NCBI RefSeq assembly: GCF_015461845.1
Contig: NZ_JACOPW010000002.1
Location: 992,001 to 1,056,000, forward strand
Length of the DNA stretch: 64,000 nt
Direction of reading: 5' to 3'
DNA from: Pseudomonas mucoides
Lineage (GTDB): Bacteria; Pseudomonadota; Gammaproteobacteria; Pseudomonadales; Pseudomonadaceae
Shown here: one piece after another, positions 17,521 through 25,788 of the stretch
How the letters are laid out: the number at the start of each line of letters is the position of its first letter
Position numbering within the stretch: the first letter of the stretch is position 1
The notes under the pieces: generated by a model
Database searches by the model: none
Told to the model about the DNA's origin: nothing
What the model saw: the letters and a program-made list of their open reading frames with translations, nothing else
Program-made: the position numbers and the translations under genes

Positions 17521-17631
17521 GCACTACCCCTTTCGAGTAACCCATGATGGGAATGGGTGAGTCCCCCGCCTGCCAGTACGCTGCAAGCACCTGTTCATCA
17601 CCGGCCTGCAGCAGGCCAGGAGTGCCGCATC

Positions 17632-18735
17632 ATGAGTCGTCACCGCTCGCATATCAATCTTGGACTGGGCGCCTGTTTGTGCGTCTCGTTGTCGGCCATG
17701 GCCACCGATGCCCCGACGGTGCATGTCTACAACTGGTACGACTACATCGGACCCGACACCCTGCACGACTTCAAGCGCGACACCGGGATCGAACCGGTCT
17801 ACGACACCTTCGACAGCGCCGAAGTACTCGAAGGCAAACTGCTGACCAGCCGCAGCGGCTACGACGTGGTGGTGGCGAGCAATTTCAGCCTGCCGACGCT
17901 GATCAAGGCCGGCGCCCTCGCCCCGTTGCCCCACGCACAAATGCCTGACTTCAAGAACATGGACAGCGACCTGCTGGCGAAACTCGCCAACAACGATCCG
18001 GGCAACCAGTACGCAGTGCCGTACCTGTGGGGCACCAACGGGATTGGCTACAACATCGACAAGGTCCGCGCGGCGTTGGGCGACAAGGCGCCGGTGGATT
18101 CCTGGGACCTGGTGTTCAAGGAAGAGAACCTGGCCAAGCTCGGTCAATGTGGCGTGGCGATGCTCGACTCGCCGTCGGAAATGCTCCCGGTCGCCCTGCA
18201 CTACCTGGGCTTGCCACCGAACAGCACCAACCCTGAAGACTACAAGAAGGCCGAGGCGCTGCTGCTGAAGTTGCGTCCGCACATCGCGTACTTCAACTCG
18301 TCCAAATTCATCAGCGACCTGGCCAACGGCAACATCTGCGTGGCGGTGGGCTGGTCTGGCGCGATGCTGGAAGCCAAGACCAACGCCGAGCAGGCCAACA
18401 ACGGCGTGAAGATCGCCTACAGCCTGCCGAAGGAAGGCGCGCCGGTCTGGTTCGACACGCTGGTGCTGCTCAAGGACGCACCGCATCCGCAACAAGGCCT
18501 GGCCTTTATCGACTACCTGATGCGCCCCGAAGTCATCGCCCCGGTCAGCGATCACCTGAACTACCCCAACGGCAACCGCAGCGCGACACCGTTGGTGGCC
18601 GAAGCGACCCGCACCAACCCGGCGGTGTATCCGTCGGCTGAAGCGCTGGCCACGTTGTTCACCCTTCAACCGCTGCCGCCTGCGACTGAACGAGTGCGCA
18701 CGCGGGTCTGGAGCAAGGTCAAAAACGGCCAGTGA
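17632..18735 (+). CDS. periplasmic spermidine/putrescine-binding protein (PotF/SpuD-like)
   Basis: The 367-residue product has a signal peptide (INLGLGACLCVSLSAMA) followed by VHVYNWYDYIGPDTL and the region DVVVASNFSLPTLIKAGAL, all typical of PotF/SpuD/SpuE polyamine receptors. YAVPYLWGTNGIGYN and VAVGWSGAML are further family landmarks with ligand-contacting aromatic and acidic residues. The start at 17632 has AGGAG nine bases upstream. No permease or ATPase gene is adjacent, so it is an orphan receptor that may share another transporter or serve sensing with the divergent LuxR regulator. Confidence 0.9.
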   Translation: MSRHRSHINLGLGACLCVSLSAMATDAPTVHVYNWYDYIGPDTLHDFKRDTGIEPVYDTFDSAEVLEGKLLTSRSGYDVVVASNFSLPTLIKAGALAPLPHAQMPDFKNMDSDLLAKLANNDPGNQYAVPYLWGTNGIGYNIDKVRAALGDKAPVDSWDLVFKEENLAKLGQCGVAMLDSPSEMLPVALHYLGLPPNSTNPEDYKKAEALLLKLRPHIAYFNSSKFISDLANGNICVAVGWSGAMLEAKTNAEQANNGVKIAYSLPKEGAPVWFDTLVLLKDAPHPQQGLAFIDYLMRPEVIAPVSDHLNYPNGNRSATPLVAEATRTNPAVYPSAEALATLFTLQPLPPATERVRTRVWSKVKNGQ

Positions 18736-18741
18736 GAACCC

Positions 18742-18832
18742 TGTAGGAGTGAGCCTGCTCGCGATGGGGCCATCACCTTCAACATCGATGGCGACTGATC
18801 CACCGCTCTCGCGAGCAAGCTCGCTCCCACAG
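18742..18832. repeat. REP-type inverted pair
   Basis: TGTAGGAGTGAGCCTGCTCG on the left pairs imperfectly with GCGAGCAAGCTCGCTCCCAC on the right. The arms belong to two different REP variants, so this doublet is a mixed one. Confidence 0.85.
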
Positions 18833-18900
18833 GTTTTGTGACTATTTGACGGTTATCGAAAAGCCCAATTTTCTGCCACGATTTGAAGATGAGAAACCCC

Positions 18901-20019
18901 ATGAAACCACGTGCCCGTGACCTGAACATTCAGTTCGGCCAACTGCAACCCGGCCCCCTCAATGCCATCACCGATGTACCCGGCGTCCGCGTCGGCCACA
19001 GTGAAGTGCGTGGCCGTACCGACAGCGGTCGTGACATCCACACCGGCGTCACCCTGATCGAACCGCGTGCCGGTTCCACCAACCAGCAACCGTGCTTTGC
19101 CGGTGTGCATGTGCTCAATGGCAACGGTGACGCTACCGGTCTTGAGTGGATTCGCGAAGCCGGCCTGCTGACCAGCCCGATCGCCTTCACCAACACCCAC
19201 AGCCTGGGCGTGGTGCGCGATGCGCTGATTGCGCTGGACCGACAGGCCCAGCCCGATGACGGCCGGTTGTACTGGAACATGCCGGTGGTGCTGGAGACGT
19301 TCGATGGTTTGCTCAGCGACATCAATGGTTTCCACGTCAAGCCCGAGCACGTGGCCCAGGCACAACGCAATGCCGTCGACGGACCGGTGATCGAAGGCGC
19401 AGTAGGCGGTGGCAGCGGGATGATCTGTCATGAGTTCAAAGGCGGGATTGGCACGTCCTCGCGACGCTTGAGCCCGGCGCAAGGCGGCTGGACCGTTGGC
19501 GCCATCGTCCAGGCCAACCATGGCATTCGCAACGAGTTGCGTGTCGACGGTTACCCGGTCGGGCGCTACATGGAACAGGTCGACTCACCCTTCCTCAAAG
19601 CCTCGCTACCCTATCCGGGCATGGGTTCCATCGTCGTCTGCCTGGCCACGGATGCGCCGTTGCTGCCGCACCAGTGCACACGCCTCGCGCAGCGTGCCAG
19701 CCTGGGATTGGCCCGCACCGGTGGCGGTAACGAGGACCACAGCGGTGACATCTTCATTGCCTTCGCCACCGGCAACCAGCACGTGCCACCCGCCGCCTAT
19801 GAAGGCAAAGGCGCGCCGACATGCGACAACCTGCGCATGGTCAACAACGATCACATCAGCGAGTTGTTTCTGGCCGCGACCGAGGCCGTGGAAGAAGCCA
19901 TCATCAATGCGCTACTGGCGTCTGACACGGTGGAAGGCAACGGCCATACGGTGAAAGGACTGGATGCGCAAACGTTGCTCAAGGCATTGCGCCAGGCGGG
20001 TTGGCCAGGCCAGCGCTGA
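18901..20019 (+). CDS. P1-family peptidase (DmpA/BapA-type N-terminal nucleophile aminopeptidase)
   Basis: The 372-residue protein has the DmpA layout: ITDVPGVRVGH near the start, VGGGSGMICHEFKGGIGTSS, and GMGSIVVCLATDAPLLPHQC. The Gly-Ser in GMGSIVV fits the self-cleavage site of DmpA, in which the freed Ser becomes the catalytic nucleophile of the C-terminal subunit. DmpA-type enzymes release N-terminal D- or beta-amino acids from short peptides. ATG 18901 was chosen; 18889 (ATG) and 18883 (TTG) are also in frame. It is downstream of the polyamine receptor gene, across a REP doublet. Confidence 0.88.
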   Translation: MKPRARDLNIQFGQLQPGPLNAITDVPGVRVGHSEVRGRTDSGRDIHTGVTLIEPRAGSTNQQPCFAGVHVLNGNGDATGLEWIREAGLLTSPIAFTNTHSLGVVRDALIALDRQAQPDDGRLYWNMPVVLETFDGLLSDINGFHVKPEHVAQAQRNAVDGPVIEGAVGGGSGMICHEFKGGIGTSSRRLSPAQGGWTVGAIVQANHGIRNELRVDGYPVGRYMEQVDSPFLKASLPYPGMGSIVVCLATDAPLLPHQCTRLAQRASLGLARTGGGNEDHSGDIFIAFATGNQHVPPAAYEGKGAPTCDNLRMVNNDHISELFLAATEAVEEAIINALLASDTVEGNGHTVKGLDAQTLLKALRQAGWPGQR

Positions 20020-20025
20020 CAGAAT

Positions 20026-20048
20026 CGCCCGATGCCACGCATCGGGCG
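20026..20048. terminator. hairpin between convergent genes
   Basis: CGCCCGATG and CATCGGGCG form a perfect nine-base-pair stem with a five-base loop, right after the DmpA-type gene and before the convergent cupin gene. There is no long U tract. Confidence 0.6.
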
Positions 20049-20056
20049 GTCACTGA

Positions 20057-20512
20057 TTATTTCTCCAACACCAGCAGCGGCGTGCCTTTCTTCACAATGT
20101 ACGTCGCCAGCTCCGACGCTTTACCGCCACCCACGTTCCTCGCGACATGCGCCGTGCCCTCCGGGATGTACAGTGAATCGCCAGCCTTGAGCGTGACCGG
20201 TGGCTGGCCCTCCAGCTGATACTCAAACGAACCTTCGATGACATAAGCCACTTCCACTCCGGGATGCGAGTGTTTAGGCGAGGTCACGCCGGCATCGAAA
20301 TCGACACGCACCTGAATCACCTCACGCTCGGCCGCCCCCAGGTCTTTGCGCACCAGATCGGTACGGTGGATGCCGGACTGCCAGCTTTTGCCAGGCTGCG
20401 CCTCATGGCCTGATTCGCCAGCCTGCGAAAAACTCGCGAAAGCTGCCAGTGAAATAACGGCAAGGGCAATGCCTGAGCGGCCAGCAGTGTTGCGGGAAGT
20501 GATACGGGACAT
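20057..20512 (-). CDS. exported cupin-domain protein
   Basis: The 151-residue product has an N-terminal signal peptide (IALAVISLAAFASFSQAG) and a single cupin barrel. The metal-binding motif 1 is SPKHSHPGVEVAYVIEGSFE, and motif 2 is AGDSLYIPEGTAHVARN. The ATG at 20512 has GGAGA six bases upstream. Single-domain exported cupins of this type are common near oxidative or detoxification genes, but their reaction is generally unknown. A second exported cupin of similar build is at 28581-28994. Confidence 0.85.
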   Translation of the reverse strand: MSRITSRNTAGRSGIALAVISLAAFASFSQAGESGHEAQPGKSWQSGIHRTDLVRKDLGAAEREVIQVRVDFDAGVTSPKHSHPGVEVAYVIEGSFEYQLEGQPPVTLKAGDSLYIPEGTAHVARNVGGGKASELATYIVKKGTPLLVLEK

Positions 20513-20730
20513 CGCGATTCTCCAATGATTGCCGTCAATACGGTAAGCCCATTTAGAGGGTGCGGTGTATCCCGCTCGTGTCACGCAGGCCATGGTTTTG
20601 TATGCGAAGTTGGCTGCTGGCCCCGCGGATACGTAGCGATACAAACATGCGCCCGCGAAGACCGACTGTCTGCAGAAATGCCCACCGTCACCAGACAGCT
20701 GACATTCACCGGGGACTCACTTCAATGGGC

Positions 20731-21264
20731 TCATTGACCCTGAACCACTGCGACCGGATCCGCCCCACGCCCCCCCTTGAAGGCGTCACGTCGTGCTTTG
20801 CGTTCAGCGGCGTAGGCTTCGCTGGGTGTGCTGATCAGTTCGCCACGGCGCAACGGTTCGCCGCAATGTGCACACAACGGCCCCAGCCCTGCGGGATGTC
20901 GACAGGTGGCGTGGGTGTAAACGACCGCCAGCCCCTCCTCCTCTGACTTGCACCAGGTTTCACCCCAGGCGCGCAGTGCCAGCACCACGGAATAGAACGC
21001 ATCGCCTTTGGGCGTCAGGTGGTACTCGTAGCGCGGGGGCCGCTCGCTGTAGGCGCGGCGCACGACCAGCCCGTCAGCCTCCAGGCGTTTGAGACGGGTG
21101 GCGATCATTTGCGGGGTCCCGGCGGTTTGCGCCTGGATCTCGTCGAATCGATGGCTGCCCATGAACAACTCGCGCAGCACCAGAACCGTCCAGCGGTCGC
21201 CGACGACGGCCTCGGCCCGTGAAATCGGGCACAGGGTTTCAGGAACAGGTGTATTTACCGACAT
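20731..21264 (-). CDS. HxlR-family winged-helix transcriptional regulator
   Basis: A 177-residue protein with the HxlR core: CPISRAEAVVGDRWTVLVLR, then FDEIQAQTAGTPQMIATRLK as recognition region and the wing PPRYEYHLTPKG. A C-terminal extension contains TCRHPAGLGPLCAHCGEPL, with three Cys and two His that could form a small zinc site. It is divergent from the isochorismatase/aldehyde dehydrogenase pair and probably controls it through the palindrome at 21296-21313. Confidence 0.88.
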   Translation of the reverse strand: MSVNTPVPETLCPISRAEAVVGDRWTVLVLRELFMGSHRFDEIQAQTAGTPQMIATRLKRLEADGLVVRRAYSERPPRYEYHLTPKGDAFYSVVLALRAWGETWCKSEEEGLAVVYTHATCRHPAGLGPLCAHCGEPLRRGELISTPSEAYAAERKARRDAFKGGRGADPVAVVQGQ

Positions 21265-21290
21265 GCGGTCTTGCCTCTCTTGCTGTTACT

Positions 21291-21313
21291 ATGATTATCA
21301 TATCAACATGATA
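21291..21313. promoter_or_regulatory. candidate HxlR operator
   Basis: TATCATATCAACATGATA is a perfect inverted repeat (TATCAT, six bases, ATGATA). It overlaps a second palindrome, ATGATTATCAT. The site lies in the divergent region between the HxlR gene and the isochorismatase-family gene, in an AT-rich patch suited to a promoter. Confidence 0.6.
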
Positions 21314-21364
21314 TCCGGGCAAGCGCCGGACATCGGTCACTCAACATTCCAGGAGAACACCGCC

Positions 21365-22000
21365 ATGTCAAAAGCCCTCTATCCCCTCGACAGAACCGCT
21401 TATCTGTTGGTCGATCCTTACAACGACTTCCTCTCCGAGGGCGGCAAAGTCTATCCATTGATCGAACCGATCGCCGCCCAAGTCGGCCTGCTCGACAACT
21501 TGCGCGCACTCGACCGCACCGTCCGCGCCCTCGACATTCCGGTGGTCATCGTACCGCACCACCGCTGGGAAAAAGGCGACTACGAAAACTGGGATCACCC
21601 GAGCCCCACCCAATGCAAGATCATGCACATGCATCACTTCGCGCGTGGCGAATGGGGTGGTGAATGGCACCCGGATTTCGCGCCGAAGGACGGCGACATC
21701 GTCGTTCAGGAGCACTGGGGCTCGAGCGGTTTTGCCAACACCGACCTTGATTTCCGCCTTAAGCAGAAAGGCATTACCCACGTGATCATCGTTGGGTTGC
21801 TGGCCAATACCTGCATCGAGGCTACCGCACGTTACGCCCAAGAACTGGGCTATCACGTCACCCTGGTGCGCGACGCCACGGCGGCCTTCAAGCCTGAAAT
21901 GATGCACTCGGCCCATGAACTGAATGGTCCTACGTTCGCTCATTCCATCGTGACCACACCCGAACTTATCGCCACGCTGACCCAAGGTGACCGCCCATGA
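21365..22000 (+). CDS. isochorismatase-family cysteine hydrolase
   Basis: The 211-residue protein starts AYLLVDPYNDF, which carries the catalytic Asp, and contains GLLANTCIEATARYAQELGY, which carries the nucleophile Cys. The family hydrolyses amides or vinyl ethers (nicotinamidase, carbamoylases, isochorismatase). The ATG at 21365 has GGAG nine bases upstream. Its stop overlaps the start of the aldehyde dehydrogenase by four bases (ATGA), so both are made together. The substrate is unknown. Confidence 0.88.
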   Translation: MSKALYPLDRTAYLLVDPYNDFLSEGGKVYPLIEPIAAQVGLLDNLRALDRTVRALDIPVVIVPHHRWEKGDYENWDHPSPTQCKIMHMHHFARGEWGGEWHPDFAPKDGDIVVQEHWGSSGFANTDLDFRLKQKGITHVIIVGLLANTCIEATARYAQELGYHVTLVRDATAAFKPEMMHSAHELNGPTFAHSIVTTPELIATLTQGDRP

Positions 22001-23562
22001 ACTTGACAGGCAAGCTCATGATCGGCGCTCGTGATGTGAGCGGTTCTGAAGGAACGATGAAGGCGCTCAACCCTGCCACGAACCAGTTAATTGAACCGGA
22101 TTTCGCCCTGGGTGGCTCGGCCGACGTCGACCGGGCCGCGACCCTCGCTGATGCAGCGTTCGATGTTTACAGCCATACCTCGCTGGCCAAGCGCGCCGCG
22201 TTCCTCGACAGCATCGCCGACAATCTCGATAAGGTCCGTCAGGCGCTGGCGGCCCGAGCCGCGCTCGAAACCGGCGTGCCCGAGGCGCAACTGGAGGGCG
22301 AAGCGATAAAAGCCGCCACCCAGTTTCGCCAGTTTGCCGATGTCGTACGCAGAGGACGCTTCCTGCAACTGGCCATCGATCCGGCACAACCTGATCGTCA
22401 GCCGCGTCCGCGCATGGACCATCGTTTGCAGAAGATCGCCCTCGGCCCGGTAGCGATTTTCGGCGCGAGCAACTTCCCTATCGCCTATTCGGTTGCCGGC
22501 GGTGATACCGCTTCGGCACTGGCCGCCGGCGCAACCGTGATCCTCAAGGCGCATAACGCGCATCCCGGGGCTTCGGAAATTCAGGCACATGCTATCCGCG
22601 ACGCTGTGCAAGCGCACGATCTGCCCGAAGGCGTGTTTTCGATGGTGCGCGGTGACGGTAACGCCATCGGTGAAGCGCTGGTCGATCACCCGCTGATCAA
22701 AGCGGTGACGTTCACCGGTTCGGAACGTGGCGGCATGGCGCTGTATCGCCGTGCGCAACGGCGTCCCGATCCGATTCCGGTGTTCACCGAGATGACCAGC
22801 ATCAACCCGACGTTCATCCTGCCCCATGCGCAGGCGGCAAAAGGTGCGCTGATCGGTGACGGCTTTATCGAGCGCATGCTGGTCAACGTCGGGCAAGCCT
22901 GCTTGAAACCCGCGCTGTTGATTGCCATCGACGGGCCTGGCTTTGAGGCCATGCGCGCCGCGATGATCAAGCGCGTCAACGAGGCGTCAGCGCGACCGAT
23001 GCTGACACCCGGCATTCACGCAGCCTATTTGAACGGTCTTGGCCAGATCGAGGACGCAGGGGCACGGCGTATTGGCGAAGGTTCACCGGCCATTGCGGCA
23101 CTGGAGGGCGCCTCTGCGTTGCTGGAAGTCGACGGCGATCAATTCCTGAGCGAAACGCTGCTGGCTGAAGAAGTCTTCGGCCCGTCAGCGCTGTTGGTGA
23201 ACGTCAGGGATGAGGCAGAAATGCTCGCTGTTGCGCGTTCGCTGCGGGGCCAACTGTCGGCGGCCATGCACCTTGAGGATGAGGATCTGCCCTTGGCGCA
23301 GCGCTTGTTGCCCGTGCTGGAGCGCCGCACCGGACGCATCGTCGTCAATGCCTTCGCGCACCCGCAGGAAGTGACGTTTGCCACCGTTCACGGCGGACCG
23401 TTTCCGGCGACGTCGGACAGCCGCTTCACGTCGGTCGGCATGACCTCGATTGAGCGGTTCTTGCGCCCGGTGGCTTACCAGGGTTTTCCGCAAGCGCTAC
23501 TGCCGCAGGTGTTGCGAGACGCAAACCCGCTGGCGTTGCCTCGCCTCATTGACGGTGTCTAG
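21997..23562 (+). CDS. aldehyde dehydrogenase, ketoglutarate-semialdehyde dehydrogenase-like
   Basis: A 521-residue NADP-type aldehyde dehydrogenase. GPVAIFGASNFPIAYSVAGG, ALAAGATVILKAHNAHPG and FTGSERGGMALY are typical of the alpha-ketoglutarate semialdehyde dehydrogenase group, as is FTEMTSINP with the general-base Glu. The active-site Cys lies in VGQACLKPAL, where most relatives have GQFCTNPG; this change may alter substrate choice. It is translationally coupled to the isochorismatase-family gene. Together they may hydrolyse an amide and oxidise the resulting aldehyde. Confidence 0.87.
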   Translation: MNLTGKLMIGARDVSGSEGTMKALNPATNQLIEPDFALGGSADVDRAATLADAAFDVYSHTSLAKRAAFLDSIADNLDKVRQALAARAALETGVPEAQLEGEAIKAATQFRQFADVVRRGRFLQLAIDPAQPDRQPRPRMDHRLQKIALGPVAIFGASNFPIAYSVAGGDTASALAAGATVILKAHNAHPGASEIQAHAIRDAVQAHDLPEGVFSMVRGDGNAIGEALVDHPLIKAVTFTGSERGGMALYRRAQRRPDPIPVFTEMTSINPTFILPHAQAAKGALIGDGFIERMLVNVGQACLKPALLIAIDGPGFEAMRAAMIKRVNEASARPMLTPGIHAAYLNGLGQIEDAGARRIGEGSPAIAALEGASALLEVDGDQFLSETLLAEEVFGPSALLVNVRDEAEMLAVARSLRGQLSAAMHLEDEDLPLAQRLLPVLERRTGRIVVNAFAHPQEVTFATVHGGPFPATSDSRFTSVGMTSIERFLRPVAYQGFPQALLPQVLRDANPLALPRLIDGV

Positions 23563-23578
23563 AACGGGGGTTCGGGGT

Positions 23579-24514
23579 TCAATGCCGGGCCATCAGGCCA
23601 TGCAGGACCCCGAACCTCAACCCGCCCTCGGAAGGCGTCATCTGCGAGATACCGAAGACTTTGAACGCCGCCAGCATCACCACCAGCCCACCCGGCAAGG
23701 TGCTCAAGCGATGGTTTTGCAGGCCGGCCAGCTTGAGCTGCTTCACATGCCCCACTTCCAGCAGGCGCAACGACAGGCGCAGCAGGCCGCTGTAGGTGAT
23801 GCCGCTTTCGCCGTCGTCGTTCATGCCGTTGGCCTTGAGCACTTTGGCGAGCATCCGTGCGGTCCCCGACGAGCCGATGGCCTGCTGCCAACCCAACGCT
23901 CGATAACGCCGCGCGACTTTTTCAAACTGCAGCGTGGCCACCCGCTCCGCCTCCAGCAGCGCCGGAGCCGTGATGCAACCACCGGAAAAATAACGCGCGC
24001 CAAAGGTGCCGCTGCCAATCGCAATGCTCTCGGTCAACAGCGGTTGAGTGCCCTGCCCCAGAATCAACTCGGTGGAACCGCCGCCGATGTCCACCACCAG
24101 TCGCATGCTAAGCGGACTGGGGATCGAATGGGCCACACCGGCGTACACCAGATGCGCCTCTTCGTGCCCGGAAATCACATCGATGCGAAAGCCGAGATGA
24201 CGCTCGGCGCTCGCCAAAAACAGTTGTGCATTGTCGGCCTCGCGCACTGCGCTGGTCGCCACCGCCCGCACCCGGCCGGGTTCGAATCCGCGTAGCTTTT
24301 TGCCGAATCGCGAGAGCGCCTGCCAGCCACGGTCCAGCGCCATTTCATCCAGCGCTCCGCCCTGGAAACCCTCCGACAAACGGACAGGTTCACGCAGGGT
24401 TTTCACCTCGTGAATCATCCACTTCTGGTTCCGTTTGACCGGTTGGCCAATCATCATGCGAAACGCATTGGAGCCCAGGTCGATGGCTGCAAACAGGGAG
24501 GCGTCTCCTTTCAT
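23579..24514 (-). CDS. Ppx/GppA-family exopolyphosphatase, short form
   Basis: The 311-residue protein has the ASKHA fold motifs of Ppx/GppA: FAAIDLGSNAFRMMI (phosphate 1), VRAVATSAVREADNA, GHEEAHLVYAG, VVDIGGGSTELILG (phosphate 2) and SSGTARML. It lacks the C-terminal HD-like region of E. coli Ppx (513 residues), as do many single-domain Ppx proteins. It would shorten polyphosphate or hydrolyse pppGpp. ATG 24514 has AGGA nine bases upstream; 24538 is an alternative. It is divergent from ppk2 and has a PHO-box-like site at 24603-24620. Confidence 0.88.
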   Translation of the reverse strand: MKGDASLFAAIDLGSNAFRMMIGQPVKRNQKWMIHEVKTLREPVRLSEGFQGGALDEMALDRGWQALSRFGKKLRGFEPGRVRAVATSAVREADNAQLFLASAERHLGFRIDVISGHEEAHLVYAGVAHSIPSPLSMRLVVDIGGGSTELILGQGTQPLLTESIAIGSGTFGARYFSGGCITAPALLEAERVATLQFEKVARRYRALGWQQAIGSSGTARMLAKVLKANGMNDDGESGITYSGLLRLSLRLLEVGHVKQLKLAGLQNHRLSTLPGGLVVMLAAFKVFGISQMTPSEGGLRFGVLHGLMARH

Positions 24515-24585
24515 GGGGCGGATTCCTGGCAATTTCATCAGCCCGCGGACGGAGTTCCGCTGAGCGTTCAAGACGGTTTGCGAGG

Positions 24586-24620
24586 ATCCTGCCATGGGTT
24601 AGGTGACACCAAGATGACAC
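24586..24620 (-). promoter_or_regulatory. PHO-box-like promoter for the ppx-like gene
   Basis: On the minus strand 24620-24603 reads GTGTCATCTTGGTGTCAC: two seven-base units (GTGTCAT and GTGTCAC) separated by four bases, matching the PhoB half-site pattern CTGTCAT-N4-CTGTCAC. CAGGAT, a possible -10 box, begins 11 bases downstream, the usual PhoB spacing. Confidence 0.65.
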
Positions 24621-24645
24621 CACGGTTTTTTTCACTATGTCTTCA

Positions 24646-24680
24646 TCGTCACTTGTCCGTCACATCCCCCGGCCTAGCAT
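24646..24680 (+). promoter_or_regulatory. PHO-box-like promoter for ppk2
   Basis: TCGTCACTTGTCCGTCAC (24646-24663) holds two seven-base units separated by four bases, with the core GTCAC repeated at an 11-base period. TAGCAT at 24675-24680 is a suitable -10 box 11 bases downstream. It is weaker than the opposing site but points the other way, toward ppk2. Confidence 0.55.
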
Positions 24681-24711
24681 GGCCACCTCCACCTCTGTCG
24701 GGACTCGGACC

Positions 24712-25629
24712 ATGCATTTAGACAACGACACCCTGATTCAACGTATCCATCGTGAGCTGCTCGACCACAGCGACGAAGAGCTGGAACTGGAGTTGATGGA
24801 GGACGGACACGACCTTAACGCACTGTTCGATGAGCACGTCGGTGACAGCCGCGAAAAAGAACAGCGTCGCCGCTATTTCAGCGAGCTGTTCCGCCTGCAG
24901 GGTGAACTGGTCAAGCTGCAAAGCTGGGTGGTGAAAACCGGGCATAAAGTGGTGATCCTGTTTGAAGGACGCGATGCAGCGGGCAAAGGCGGCGTGATCA
25001 AGCGCATCACCCAGCGGCTCAATCCGCGAGTCTGCCGGGTCGCCGCCCTGCCCGCCCCCAACGACCGCGAGCGCACCCAATGGTATTTCCAGCGCTATGT
25101 CTCGCACCTGCCGGCCGCCGGCGAAATCGTGCTGTTCGACCGCAGCTGGTACAACCGTGCGGGCGTCGAGAAGGTCATGGGTTTCTGCAACGACGACCAA
25201 TACGAAGAATTTTTCCGCACCGTGCCGGAGTTCGAACGGATGCTCGCCCGTTCCGGTATCCAGCTGATCAAATACTGGTTCTCGATCTCCGACCAGGAAC
25301 AGCACCTACGCTTCCTCAGCCGCATTCATGACCCGCTCAAGCAATGGAAGCTCAGCCCGATGGACCTGGAATCCCGCCGTCGCTGGGAGGCGTACACCAA
25401 GGCCAAGGAAATCATGCTGGACCGCACCCACATCGCCGAAGCGCCGTGGTGGGTAGTGCAGGCCAACGACAAGAAACAGGCCCGACTCAATTGCATCCAC
25501 CACCTGCTGGGGCAGATGCCGTATGAAGAAGTGCAATCCCCGGTGATCGAGCTGCCAGAACGCGTGCGCCAGGAACACTACACGCGCAGCCCGACGCCAC
25601 CGGAACTGATCGTGCCGCAAGTATATTGA
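24712..25629 (+). CDS. ppk2: polyphosphate kinase 2
   Basis: The 305-residue protein carries the PPK2 core: Walker A VVILFEGRDAAGKGGVIKRI, the lid-like LNPRVCRVAALPAPNDRERT, Walker B EIVLFDRSWYNRAGVE and KYWFSISDQEQHLRFLSR. PPK2 transfers phosphate between polyphosphate and nucleotides. The start is placed at 24712 because an upstream ATG at 24679 overlaps the predicted -10 box. An acidic N-terminus (DEELELELMEDG) precedes the kinase fold, as is common in single-domain PPK2. Divergence from the exopolyphosphatase gene puts polyphosphate use and breakdown under one control region. Confidence 0.93.
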   Translation: MHLDNDTLIQRIHRELLDHSDEELELELMEDGHDLNALFDEHVGDSREKEQRRRYFSELFRLQGELVKLQSWVVKTGHKVVILFEGRDAAGKGGVIKRITQRLNPRVCRVAALPAPNDRERTQWYFQRYVSHLPAAGEIVLFDRSWYNRAGVEKVMGFCNDDQYEEFFRTVPEFERMLARSGIQLIKYWFSISDQEQHLRFLSRIHDPLKQWKLSPMDLESRRRWEAYTKAKEIMLDRTHIAEAPWWVVQANDKKQARLNCIHHLLGQMPYEEVQSPVIELPERVRQEHYTRSPTPPELIVPQVY

Positions 25630-25710
25630 GACCGACGGGGGCGCATGCGCGCCCAACCGTCATCATTGTGTAACCTTGCGCCAACAATACTGACGCCATA
25701 CACCGCGTGC

Positions 25711-25746
25711 TTTTTTTTGGGCTGCCTTTTGGGGCGGCTTTTTTTT
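25711..25746. terminator. bidirectional rho-independent terminator
   Basis: GCTGCC and GGCGGC form a short stem with one G-U pair. It is flanked by eight T on each side when read on the respective strand. It separates the convergent ppk2 and EmrB-like genes. Confidence 0.75.
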
Positions 25747-25788
25747 GTCGGCTGGTTTGTACACCTCAGGCCGCTGGGTGAGCTCGTA

